This document shows positions 33,266 to 48,691 of a stretch of DNA of 64,000 bases, one piece after another; position 1 is the first letter of the stretch; each line of letters starts with the position of its first letter. Location: the NCBI RefSeq assembly GCF_042670205.1, contig NZ_JBHUWD010000020.1, positions 1 to 64,000 on the forward strand. The letters are read 5' to 3'. Made by a program: the position numbers and the translations under genes. This DNA is from Luteimicrobium sp042670205 (GTDB lineage: Bacteria > Actinomycetota > Actinomycetes > Actinomycetales > Cellulomonadaceae). Under the pieces are notes generated by a model. That model was not told the origin of the DNA and made no database searches. It worked only from the letters and a program-made list of their open reading frames with translations.

Positions 33266-33301
33266 CCCGAGGGGCCCACCGCACGCGGCAGGCCCCTCGG
33301 G
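33266..33301 (-). terminator. Terminator of rpoBC
   Basis: Arms cccgaggggcc and ggcccctcggg (11 bp, perfect) around a 14-base loop, 18 bases past the rpoC stop. Confidence 0.8.
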
Positions 33302-33318
33302 GTGATGACAGGTCGACG

Positions 33319-37188
<3,870 letters not shown>

Positions 37189-37272
37189 GGTTTCCTACTT
37201 CCTTCGTCTCACCGTGGGGCCGTCGCCCCGGTGGTGAACAGTGCAGGGAATGTCTGGAGTAGTGGGGGGCGG

Positions 37273-37312
37273 CCCGGCCGTGGTGTCCCGCGGGGGACGG
37301 CGCACGGCCGGG
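37273..37312 (-). other. Hairpin in the rpoB-rpoC gap
   Basis: Arms cccggccgtg and cacggccggg enclose a 20-base interior, just past the rpoB stop. Since rpoB and rpoC must be co-expressed, this is more likely an mRNA processing or stability element than a terminator. Confidence 0.5.
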
Positions 37313-37321
37313 TCGCGTTCG

Positions 37322-40831
<3,510 letters not shown>

Positions 40832-40979
40832 GAGGGGTCCTTCCCTGCAGATCGAAAGAACGCTGCACCGCCGGGCCGGGTTCGATCACCGCCGCCCCGA
40901 CCGCAGCGCGACGCGCACGTACGTCGCCGGAAGGTCGAGGGGTATCTGAGATCGGGGGCACAGGACAGCGCAAAGCGTT

Positions 40980-41008
40980 AGCATACCCTGAACTTGCGCT
41001 CGGGTCCA
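40980..41008 (-). promoter_or_regulatory. Promoter of rpoBC
   Basis: Minus strand: TGGACC (41003-41008), a 17-base spacer and TATGCT (40980-40985). Transcription should start near 40973. Confidence 0.65.
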
Positions 41009-41240
41009 GCCCCCGCCGTCGGGCCACCTTGCCCGACGTATCAACCACGGTGCTCGTCCACGACGACGCCCCACGCACGCACCGTGCCCACTGCCGTCGG
41101 CCCAGGTCGCACGTCGCTGTCCTGCTGGTGCGCCAGACCGTCCCGGCCCCGACATCGTGGCACACCCTCCCCCGGTTCGTGAAGTCAGCCACGCTCGTGG
41201 GTGCACCGTCGCGCGCGGACCGCACGCTTCCGGGGACACG

Positions 41241-41274
41241 ACGAGGCCCCCACCCGGACGGGTGGGGGCCTCGT
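41241..41274 (-). terminator. Terminator of rplJL
   Basis: Perfect 15-bp stem (41241-41255 with 41260-41274, loop ggac), 51 bases past the rplL stop codon. Confidence 0.85.
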
Positions 41275-41324
41275 GCAGCAGTTCGCGAACCGCCGTCAGT
41301 GGAGTCCCGCGGACGGGACCCGGA

Positions 41325-41714
41325 TCACTTGACGGTGACGGTGGCGCCGGCGCCCTCGAGGGCAGCCTTGGCCTTGTCCGCGGCCTCCTTGGTGGCGTTC
41401 TCCAGGACGGGCTTCGGGGCGCCGTCGACGAGGTCCTTGGCCTCCTTGAGACCGAGGGACGTGAGGGCGCGCACCTCCTTGATGACCTGGATCTTCTTGT
41501 CGCCGGCGGCCTCGAGGATGACGTCGAACTCCGTCTTCTCCTCCTCGGCGGCGGCGTCGCCACCACCGGCGGCGGGGGCGGCGACCGCGACAGCGGCGGG
41601 GGCGGCGGCGGTGACCTCGAAGGTCTCCTCGAAGGCCTTCACGAACTCGTTGAGCTCGATGAGGGTCAGGCCCTTGAACTGCTCGATGAGCTCGTCGGTG
41701 CTGAGCTTCGCCAT
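41325..41714 (-). CDS. rplL: 50S ribosomal protein L7/L12
   Basis: Stalk protein recruiting translation factors, 129 aa. The N-terminal dimerisation helix (STDELIEQFKGLTLIELNEFVKAFEETFEV), an Ala-rich hinge, and the C-terminal factor-binding domain (EFDVILEAAGDKKIQVIKEVRALTSLGLKEAKDLVD) are all typical. It follows rplJ by about 100 bases and ends at a strong terminator. Confidence 0.98.
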   Translation of the reverse strand: MAKLSTDELIEQFKGLTLIELNEFVKAFEETFEVTAAAPAAVAVAAPAAGGGDAAAEEEKTEFDVILEAAGDKKIQVIKEVRALTSLGLKEAKDLVDGAPKPVLENATKEAADKAKAALEGAGATVTVK

Positions 41715-41815
41715 GATGGCGTTCCTTTCGTTCAGTGCTCGTCAGCGGCCCGGTGGGGGCCCGCCAGAAGCAAAGGGGGTTGTACGTGCGCTGAGCTGAT
41801 CCGTGCGAGCACGGG

Positions 41816-42346
41816 TCAGGCGGCAGCGCCCTCCGATTCCTGCTTCTGACGCAGGGCATCGATGACGCGAGCGGCCTGGGCGGTGTTCGCGGTGAAGACG
41901 TAGGCAGCCTGGAAGAGCTTGGCCTTCATCGCGCCGGCCGCCTTGGCCAGCAGGACCTCGCGGGACTCGAGGTCCGCGAGCTTGGTGACCTCGTCGCTCG
42001 TCAGGGGGCGCCCGTCGAGGACACCACCCTTGATGACCAGCGCGGGGTTCGCCTTGGCGAAGTCACGCAGACCCTTGGCCGCCTCGACCGGGTCACCGGT
42101 CACGAAGGCGATCGCCGACGGGCCGGCGAGGTCGGTGTCGGCGATGTCGACCCCGGCCTCCTTGGCCGCGATGGCGGTCAGCGTGTTCTTCACCACGGCG
42201 TAGGTTGCGTTGCCGCTGAGCGACCGACGCAGCGTCTTGAGCTGCGCGACGGTGAGCCCGCGGTACTCGGTCAGCACGGCAGCGTTCGACTCGCGGAACG
42301 CGTCCGTGAGCTCTGCAACTGCGGCTGCCTTGTCCGGCCTCGCCAT
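41816..42346 (-). CDS. rplJ: 50S ribosomal protein L10
   Basis: Stalk base protein that anchors L7/L12, 176 aa. MARPDKAAAVAELTDAFRESNAAVLTEYRGLTVAQLKTLRRSL is canonical, and the C-terminal helix for L12 binding follows. The ATG at 42346 was chosen; an in-frame ATG upstream lies inside the leader. The preceding leader carries an attenuator-like hairpin, in keeping with autoregulation by L10. Confidence 0.97.
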   Translation of the reverse strand: MARPDKAAAVAELTDAFRESNAAVLTEYRGLTVAQLKTLRRSLSGNATYAVVKNTLTAIAAKEAGVDIADTDLAGPSAIAFVTGDPVEAAKGLRDFAKANPALVIKGGVLDGRPLTSDEVTKLADLESREVLLAKAAGAMKAKLFQAAYVFTANTAQAARVIDALRQKQESEGAAA

Positions 42347-42395
42347 GGCAATCCTTCCGATGGTGGTGCCGCAGCGCGCCGTGCCGAGAACCCCG

Positions 42396-42432
42396 GGGAA
42401 ACGAGAAAGAGCCCCGCGCAGGGCGGGGCTCT
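42396..42432 (-). terminator. Attenuator-like hairpin in the rplJ leader
   Basis: Minus strand: a 10-bp stem agagccccgc/gcggggctct (42408-42432) followed by TTTCTCGTTTCC, the most terminator-like U-rich run in the window. It lies between the rplJ promoter and the rplJ start, so it is suited to controlled premature termination. Confidence 0.65.
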
Positions 42433-42586
42433 CAGGAACGTCCGACATCCGTGAGGACACCGTTCATCGAGGCTCGCACCTGCGCCGGCCTCCGCTCGAG
42501 AGCGGGACTTCGGTGACACCTTCCCGTCCACCGGCGAACCGGGTTCCGGGCAGGCGTCGACGACCTGCGGTCTTGGGTACCCGTCC

Positions 42587-42615
42587 ATGGTAGGGCACGC
42601 GGGGACCACGACCAA
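42587..42615 (-). promoter_or_regulatory. Candidate promoter of rplJL
   Basis: Minus strand: TTGGTC (42610-42615), a 17-base spacer and TACCAT (42587-42592). It gives a leader of about 235 bases ahead of rplJ, comparable to known L10 leaders. Confidence 0.5.
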
Positions 42616-42643
42616 ACCGCCTGGCCCGCGGTCGCGAGCGCCC

Positions 42644-43933
42644 TCAGCCCTCGGCGGCGACGAGCTCGGGCTCGCGGGACCCGGCACCGACCGCAGCGGG
42701 GTCGCGGACCGACGCCGCCACCGCGCCCGCGACGACGCGCGCGGTCGCGAGCGCGAGGGCCGTGGCGAGCACGCCGCCGAGCACCAGGGGCAGACGAAGG
42801 TCCACCCGCGAGAGTGCGCCGCCCGCGAGGGTGACGAGGGGGACCAGCACCCAGCAGACCGTCCGCCACGTCCCCGAGACGCGGCCCAAGAGGTCGTCCG
42901 GCACACGGTGCTGGCGCACGCTCGCGGTGAGGGAGTTCCACACGGTCACGCCGAGCGTCATCGCGGCGAACGCGGCCGCCGCGACGCCCGCGCCCAGCCG
43001 GGATCCCGGGACGAGGCCCATCACGACGAGCATCGGCCCGCAGACCACCGCCGACCCCGCGAGGACCCGCGGCCTCCCGACCCGCTCGACGGCACGCGCG
43101 AGCACCACCGACGCCAGCACGCTCCCGATCGCGCCGACCGCGAGGAACACCCCGACGAGCGCGTCCGGCACGTGCAGGGTCCGGACCACGTACACGACGA
43201 GCGCCGCCTGGGCGAGCGTGAGGCAGGTAGCCGAGCCGGTCGTCACGAGCAGGAGCGTCCGGAGCGGGCGGTCGCGCCACAGGAAGCGGGCGCCGTCGTC
43301 GAGCTGGCGGAAGAAACCGTCGCGGACCTCGCGCGCGGCGGCCGGCGCGACCTCGCGGGCCCCGGTCGACCGCGGGAGGAGCAGCGCGAGGACCGCGGCG
43401 GCGGCGAAGGCCGCGGCCGACGCGACGAACGGCGCCGCGGCCGCCAGCGCCACCAGCCCTGCGGCCGCGGACGGCGCCACGAGACCCTGCGCGACCTGGG
43501 TCCCGGCGGCCACGCGAGAGTTCGCGGCGTCGCGTCCGGCGACGTCGACGACACGCGGGAGGAGCGCCTGGTTCCCCTCCTCCGCGACGGTCTCGAGCAC
43601 CCCCGCCACGAAGATCAGGACGACGAGCCCCCAGACGGGCATCCGCCCCGCCGCGACGAGCGCGGCCGCCCCGAGGACGACGGCTGCGCGCGCGAGGTTC
43701 GCGACCCCGAGCAGGCGGCGGCGGTCGAACCGGTCGGCCGCGACGCCCGCGGCGACCCCGAAGAGCAGCCAGGGCAGGTACGACGCCGCCGAGATCGCGG
43801 ACACCGCGAACGGGTCCTGGGTGAGCCTGACGGCGAGCAACGGCGCGGCGGTCCACACGAGCGCGTCCGCGAGGTAGCCGGACATCATCGACGACCACAG
43901 GAGCGCGAACGGCCGGGACGCGCGCGCCCTCAC
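42644..43933 (-). CDS. MFS transporter at the end of the sigma-protease-CHAT unit
   Basis: A 429-aa major facilitator with about 12 hydrophobic helices. Motif A in the loop after helix 2 reads AGVAADRFDRRRLL. The closest family type by eye is the MFS_3/EntS-like exporter group. The start is GTG at 43933, overlapping the CHAT gene stop codon as GTGA, so translation is probably coupled. The substrate is unknown. Coupling to a protease module is unusual; it may export a product, or it may be an unrelated passenger. The rplJ promoter lies directly after its stop codon. Confidence 0.82.
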   Translation of the reverse strand: MRARASRPFALLWSSMMSGYLADALVWTAAPLLAVRLTQDPFAVSAISAASYLPWLLFGVAAGVAADRFDRRRLLGVANLARAAVVLGAAALVAAGRMPVWGLVVLIFVAGVLETVAEEGNQALLPRVVDVAGRDAANSRVAAGTQVAQGLVAPSAAAGLVALAAAAPFVASAAAFAAAAVLALLLPRSTGAREVAPAAAREVRDGFFRQLDDGARFLWRDRPLRTLLLVTTGSATCLTLAQAALVVYVVRTLHVPDALVGVFLAVGAIGSVLASVVLARAVERVGRPRVLAGSAVVCGPMLVVMGLVPGSRLGAGVAAAAFAAMTLGVTVWNSLTASVRQHRVPDDLLGRVSGTWRTVCWVLVPLVTLAGGALSRVDLRLPLVLGGVLATALALATARVVAGAVAASVRDPAAVGAGSREPELVAAEG

Positions 43934-46539
43934 GCGGACACCGCCGCGAGACCGGCCACGGACGAGAAGCAGACCAGCGGGACGGGCTCGTCGGCGTCCG
44001 CGAGCGCCAGCGCGAGCGCGCCCTCGGGGTCGTCGGACGCGCGGAGCTCGGCGTGGAGCCGCGGCATCAGGTCGGCGGCCACCACGTCCGGCAGCGGGGC
44101 GACGGACGCGATCACGGCGCGCGCCCCGAGCCGCAGCAGGACCGACGTGAGCCCCAGCACCTCGCCACCGAGCCCAGGCGTGACGCCCCCGACCTCGCAC
44201 GCCGACAGGACGACGACGGACTGCGGCAGGTGAAGCCCGTCGAGCTCGTGCGCGAACAGCGGGCCGTCGGCGAGCTCGATGCAGGCGAAGAGCGGGTTGT
44301 CGGCGTCGTGGCGGCCGTGCGCGGCGAGGTGCACGACGTCGTGGTCCTCGAACGCGCGGCGCACCGAGTCGGTCGAGGCGTCCGCGCCCGTGAGGGCGGT
44401 CGCCTGCTGCCACCCGTCGGCGACGGCGAGCGCCTCGCGGTCCGCGTGCACCACCCCGGGTCCTGCGACGGCGAGGACGCGCGGTTCCCGACCGTCGCCG
44501 TCGGACGCGCGACCCCGCGCGACGTGCGAGTTCACCGCCGTCCGCAGGCCGCGCCGCGACGGGAACGCAGACCACGGGAGGCCGATCAGCGGGTCGCGCG
44601 CCGCGACGTACAGGTCGGCCTCGGCGGCCAGCGGTCGCACGAGCAGGTCGTCGAGCCGGCGCAGCCCGGTGGTGAGCGAGGCGACGGCGACCGCGTGGAG
44701 CGGGGCGGGGATGAGCTCGTTCGACGCGATCTGCAGGTCGGCACGGACGCGACGGACCTTCTCGGTGACGTCCGCGGCGTCGGCGAGGTCGAACAGACGC
44801 ATGCCGCGCGCGTCGGCGCGGACCGCGAGCACCCGCCCGCCGAACACGACGAAGTCGGCCACGACGGCGCCGTCGCCGCGCTCCCCCAGCAGCCGCACGA
44901 GCTCGCGGCTCGTCACCGCGTGCGCGACCTCGGCGTCCCCCGCCCGCTGCCACGAACGCTCGCGCAGACGGTCCTGGAGGACGCGCGCGCGGCGGTGCAG
45001 GTCCGCGCGCTCCCGCACCGCCGCCGGGTCCGTGTCCACGGGCAGTTCGCGGGCCCGGGCCAGCAGCGCGCGGGCCGTCGCGAGCAGCTCGGCCGACTCC
45101 GGGTCCTCGGGCGGCGTGACCCGCGCCGCGCCCGCGAACGTCGCCCGGCCCCGCTCGACCGCGTCGAACACCGCCGACGCGCGCCCGGTCCCGCGGGCCG
45201 CGGCGACGTCCGTCCAGTTGAGGGCCACCGCGTGCACCGCGGCGGCCGCGACCGAGTCCACCGAGCCCAGGCGGGCGCGGTGCTCGGCCAGGATCCCGAA
45301 GCCGCGCTTGACCGCCCGCAGGCCGGCAGGCCGGTCCCCCGCCGTGAACGCGAGCTCGGCCGCGACGGCGTAGCGCTGGACCCGGAGCGTCAGCGGTGCG
45401 CCCTGCAGGTTCGACGGCACCTCCGCGAGCACGCCCCGCGCCGCCTCGACATCTCCCGCGGACACCAGCCACTGCACCGCGATCAGCCGCGCCCCGACCG
45501 ACGGCTCGCGGCCCAGGACCGCACCCGTTGCGCTCCCCCGGTCCGCCACGTCCAGCGCCTCGAGAGCCCGACGACGGCACGTGCGCGCCGACGGCAGCCC
45601 CTCCTTCCTGGCACGGGCCAGTTCGATCTCGAGCTCCAGCACACGCGCGACGACCGTCCACGACGCGTGCCCGCCCGCCTCGAAGTGACGCCGCGCCAGG
45701 GCCGCCCACCGTTTCGCCTCCGGGTAGCGTTCGAGGCCCAGCAGCGTGCGCGCGCGGAAGTATTCAGCCTCAGCACGGTCGAGTCGCAGGCGCGCTCGTT
45801 GCAGCTGCGGGATCGCCTCGGTGAGCGCGCCGTCGGCCTCGGTCCACAACCCGGCCTCGACGAGAACCTCGGCCTTGCCGAGCAGGGGGATGCCGTCGTC
45901 CTGCTCGGGTGCGTGCCTCCGCGCTTCATCCATCGCCGACAAGGCGCCCGGCAGGTCACCGAGGAGGTGCTTCGCATACCCGACGTTGTGCATCGCGAGA
46001 GCGACGTACAGCTCCTGCCCCAAGGCCCGTGCATGCTCGTGCGCGGTCCGGTAGTCGTCAAGAGCCCCGCGGACGTCGCCCAGCTCAACCGCGGCGTTAC
46101 CGCGGTTCAGCAGGCTGATCGCTCGTTCGCGATGGTTGTCCCTGGAGACGCCAGCTAGTCCCCGGGTGATCGCCGTCCGCGCGCCCTCCATGTCCCCCGC
46201 GCGGGCCAGCAGGAAGCCACGCTGGCCCTCGATCGACCCGATGATGTCACGCTCGTCGGCTAGAGGTGCGAGGGTCGCCGCGCGATCGAGGAGTGCAAGC
46301 GCGCGCGGGAGGCCGGTGGTGTCGGAGTGCAGGGCACCAGCCTGGCCCACGAGCGCCTGGCAGGTAAGTGTGGCAGCACGGCCTTGACCCTCCGGCGTCA
46401 GGTCCGCCACCTCGAGTGCGTCGAGCTGGCGGACGAGGTCCTCGAAGACGGCCGAGGCCATACTCGCGCGCGCTCGGGCGTTGAGCTCTCGGGCGCGCGC
46501 GAGGCGGTCGGCATAGTGATCCCAGTCCGGGTCCGTCAC
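43930..46539 (-). CDS. TPR-CHAT protein (caspase-like peptidase domain)
   Basis: An 869-aa protein without signal peptide or membrane segment. The first 500 residues or so are helical repeats of TPR type (RAISLLNRGNAAVELGDVRGALDDYRTAHEHA and similar units). The C-terminal 300 residues form a CHAT domain, a relative of caspases and separase. The expected catalytic pair is visible: His741 in VVHLAAHG and Cys781 in VVLSACEVGG. GTG 46539 was chosen because GAGAGG precedes it; a GTG at 46557 is an alternative. It lies 19 bases after the subtilase gene. CHAT proteases cut partner proteins in several bacterial defence and death pathways. No target is known here. Confidence 0.88.
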   Translation of the reverse strand: MTDPDWDHYADRLARARELNARARASMASAVFEDLVRQLDALEVADLTPEGQGRAATLTCQALVGQAGALHSDTTGLPRALALLDRAATLAPLADERDIIGSIEGQRGFLLARAGDMEGARTAITRGLAGVSRDNHRERAISLLNRGNAAVELGDVRGALDDYRTAHEHARALGQELYVALAMHNVGYAKHLLGDLPGALSAMDEARRHAPEQDDGIPLLGKAEVLVEAGLWTEADGALTEAIPQLQRARLRLDRAEAEYFRARTLLGLERYPEAKRWAALARRHFEAGGHASWTVVARVLELEIELARARKEGLPSARTCRRRALEALDVADRGSATGAVLGREPSVGARLIAVQWLVSAGDVEAARGVLAEVPSNLQGAPLTLRVQRYAVAAELAFTAGDRPAGLRAVKRGFGILAEHRARLGSVDSVAAAAVHAVALNWTDVAAARGTGRASAVFDAVERGRATFAGAARVTPPEDPESAELLATARALLARARELPVDTDPAAVRERADLHRRARVLQDRLRERSWQRAGDAEVAHAVTSRELVRLLGERGDGAVVADFVVFGGRVLAVRADARGMRLFDLADAADVTEKVRRVRADLQIASNELIPAPLHAVAVASLTTGLRRLDDLLVRPLAAEADLYVAARDPLIGLPWSAFPSRRGLRTAVNSHVARGRASDGDGREPRVLAVAGPGVVHADREALAVADGWQQATALTGADASTDSVRRAFEDHDVVHLAAHGRHDADNPLFACIELADGPLFAHELDGLHLPQSVVVLSACEVGGVTPGLGGEVLGLTSVLLRLGARAVIASVAPLPDVVAADLMPRLHAELRASDDPEGALALALADADEPVPLVCFSSVAGLAAVSA

Positions 46540-46558
46540 GCCGACCGCCTCTCTCACG

Positions 46559-48100
46559 TCAGGACGCGGGCGCCTCCGCGTACAGGTCGCCCACAGCGAC
46601 GACAGCATCCCACGCCGCCGCGACCCGCGACGACGCCTGGCGTCCGTCAGCCCGCGCGTCGAGGAGCGCCCCGGCGAGCTGACCGGCGAGCACCGGGGCT
46701 GCGAACGACGTGCCGCTCCAGAGCGCGAAGCCGCCACGGAAGTCGTCCGGATCGACCGACTCGCGCAGGCCGTCAGCGGTTCGCGTCTGCGGCACGGCGG
46801 GACCGTCGAAGGTCGTCGGCATGGTGCTCAGCGACTTGGCACCCGGGCGGACGGCGGTGACCCACGGTCCGTCGTTGGCGAAGTCCGCGAGGGTCCCGTT
46901 CGGGTTCGACGCGGTGACCGTGAGCAGCGGGGTGTAGGCCGCGACGAGGTCGCTCGGCTGCTCGGCCACGACCGCCCCGTCAGGCACCCGCCGGACCGAC
47001 GGCGCCCACGCCGCCGGGAAGACCGGCCGGGTCGAGCCGTCGTTGCCGGCCGACACCACCACGAGCACCCCGGCCTCGCGCAGGTCGCGCAGGATGCCGC
47101 GGAGCACGCCGTCGTAGTCGTCCTGGTCGGTCTCCTCGGGATAGAAGCCGAACGGCAGCACCACGACGTCGACAGCCGCGCACGCGTCGTCGCCCTCTAC
47201 GGCGCGCAGGTGGAAGTCGAGCAGGCGCTCGAGGCTCCTCGCGACGTCCCACTCGGTCGCCTCGCCCGTCGGGCCCGAGACGCGCACCGGCAGGATCACG
47301 GCGTCGGGGCAGACCTGGTGCACGACGCCCGCGATGAACGTCCCGTGCCCCGAGTACTCGCCGATCGTCCCCTCGGCCGTGCTGTCGGGCTCGGCATCAC
47401 CGTCGGGCTCGTGGTCGTCATAGGTCCCGATCGGGGCGCCGTCGAGCAGCACCCCGCGCGCGACCGCCGCGCTCGGCGCGTCGAACCACGGGTGCTGACC
47501 CACGCCCGTGTCGACGATCGCCACCACCGGGCGCGGCAGCCCGTCGGCCGTCGTCCACACGTCGCCGTCCCCGAACGCCCGCCGCGGGGCGGGCCCCACG
47601 AACGTCGCGGGCTCACGGGTTCCCTCGACACCGTGAGGCGTCCAGTTCTTGTGGCCCTGCAGCACGTGGTCCAGCCCGATCCGCACGGTCTCGTCCCGCG
47701 ACCCGACCCCCTCGGACACCTCGTCCAGCAGGTCCCACGCGTCCACGTCGTCACCATCCACGTGCAGCACCACACCCTGACGCCGCGTCGACTCGCGGGA
47801 GCCCGCCACGGGCGCCGTCGCTACCCGCACCCCCAGGCCCCGCCGCTGCGCGGCCTCCTGCACCGCACCGACCAGCGCGTCGTCGTCCACCGCGCCCGGC
47901 GCAGCACGCACGATCAGCCGGTCCGCGACGTACCGCGTCGGCGCGACCCGCCGCGGACGTCGCACCCGCGCCCGGACCGGGTCCAGGTCACGGACCTCGT
48001 GGACGACGCCGTCGTGGTCACGCAGGGTGCGCGCGGGACGGTCGGCCTGCTGGCCCCCGGTCGCCCCGGGGTCGCCGGTGCCGGGCGGGATCTCGCTCAC
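46559..48100 (-). CDS. Subtilisin-like (S8) serine protease without signal peptide
   Basis: A 513-aa peptidase with the full catalytic set: Asp197 (VVAIVDTGVG), His252 (YSGHGTFIAG), oxyanion Asn353 (SAGND) and Ser465 (WSGTSFAAPV). The 190 residues before the catalytic domain are of unknown fold. There is no signal peptide, transmembrane anchor or mycosin-type C-terminal helix, so it is probably cytosolic, which is unusual for S8. GTG 48100 follows a GAGAGG site. It lies between the 161-aa protein gene and the CHAT gene. Activation or cleavage between the two proteases is a plausible inference. Confidence 0.9.
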   Translation of the reverse strand: MSEIPPGTGDPGATGGQQADRPARTLRDHDGVVHEVRDLDPVRARVRRPRRVAPTRYVADRLIVRAAPGAVDDDALVGAVQEAAQRRGLGVRVATAPVAGSRESTRRQGVVLHVDGDDVDAWDLLDEVSEGVGSRDETVRIGLDHVLQGHKNWTPHGVEGTREPATFVGPAPRRAFGDGDVWTTADGLPRPVVAIVDTGVGQHPWFDAPSAAVARGVLLDGAPIGTYDDHEPDGDAEPDSTAEGTIGEYSGHGTFIAGVVHQVCPDAVILPVRVSGPTGEATEWDVARSLERLLDFHLRAVEGDDACAAVDVVVLPFGFYPEETDQDDYDGVLRGILRDLREAGVLVVVSAGNDGSTRPVFPAAWAPSVRRVPDGAVVAEQPSDLVAAYTPLLTVTASNPNGTLADFANDGPWVTAVRPGAKSLSTMPTTFDGPAVPQTRTADGLRESVDPDDFRGGFALWSGTSFAAPVLAGQLAGALLDARADGRQASSRVAAAWDAVVAVGDLYAEAPAS

Positions 48101-48205
48101 GGTGGTGCCTCTCGTTCAGGACGACGCTCACCGCGCCGTCGACTGCGGTGGTGGTGTGCGGTGCGGGCGCGACGACGCGCCTGCACCGAGCGGAAGGGAC
48201 CGCCC

Positions 48206-48691
48206 TCAGAGCTCGATGACGGGCGTGCTCACCGCGGGCCCGTCGTCGGGCCGGGCGACGAGGCTCGCCGGGCCGGGTGCGACGGCGTCGAACGCGAACC
48301 GGCCGTCCTCGTCGGTGCGCGTGGTGAGGACCTCGCCGTGCGGGCGGTGGAGCTCGATGCCCACCTCGCCCGTGGGCGCGATCCAACCGTCGATGCGCAC
48401 TCCGTCGACCCCGGGCGCCACGGTGATCATGACCGTCCGGGACGTCGAGGTGAACGTGATGGTGCGCGCCTGGGTCGGCGCGGTCTCGGCGGCCCGGACG
48501 CCTGCGGCCTCCGGCATGCGCTCGAGCGTCATGACCTCCGTCTCGAGCGCGGCGAGCGTCATCGCGAACAGCGACCGTTCGACGAGGTCGGCGGGCACGG
48601 GGTCCGCGAGCAGCGCGACGCGCCCGAGGTCCGCGAGGACGGCCTCGTCGGTCGCGTCCAGCGGCTCGTCCGGTGAGTACGGCGTGCTCAT
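48206..48691 (-). CDS. 161-aa protein with carboxypeptidase-regulatory-like domain, coupled to the sigma factor
   Basis: Residues 1-60 are helical (DATDEAVLADLGRVALLADPVPADLVERSLFAMTLAAL). Residues 75-161 form a beta-sandwich resembling carboxypeptidase regulatory-like/Ig-like domains (GWIAPTGEVGIELHR, TDEDGRFAFDAVAPGPASLVAR). It has no membrane segment. The ATG overlaps the sigma-factor stop as ATGA, the position where anti-sigma factors usually lie. The helical N-terminal region could bind the sigma factor, but no anti-sigma signature (such as HxxxCxxC) is present. The function is unknown. Confidence 0.72.
   Translation of the reverse strand: MSTPYSPDEPLDATDEAVLADLGRVALLADPVPADLVERSLFAMTLAALETEVMTLERMPEAAGVRAAETAPTQARTITFTSTSRTVMITVAPGVDGVRIDGWIAPTGEVGIELHRPHGEVLTTRTDEDGRFAFDAVAPGPASLVARPDDGPAVSTPVIEL

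Larger units (their letters stand above)
32851..33318. other. Intergenic region between rpoC and rpsL
   Basis: 468 bases without a gene. Read on the minus strand it contains the rpoC terminator (33266-33301), the strong rpsL promoter (33163-33191) and a GC-rich leader of about 305 bases before the rpsL GTG. No other element is recognised. Confidence 0.65.
40832..41324. other. Intergenic region between rplL and rpoB
   Basis: 493 bases without a gene. On the minus strand it holds the rplL terminator (41241-41274), about 230 bases with nothing recognisable, the rpoB promoter (40980-41008) and a leader of about 140 bases. rpoBC is therefore probably transcribed separately from rplJL. Confidence 0.65.

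Noticed and set aside
43934..45709. Upstream extension of the MFS gene to a protein of 1021 residues
   Set aside because: The extra part overlaps the CHAT gene in another frame and is Arg/Gly/Ala low-complexity. The GTG at 43933 overlapping the CHAT stop is the natural start.
46559..48100. Type VII secretion mycosin
   Set aside because: There is no signal peptide, no C-terminal transmembrane helix and no ESX genes nearby.
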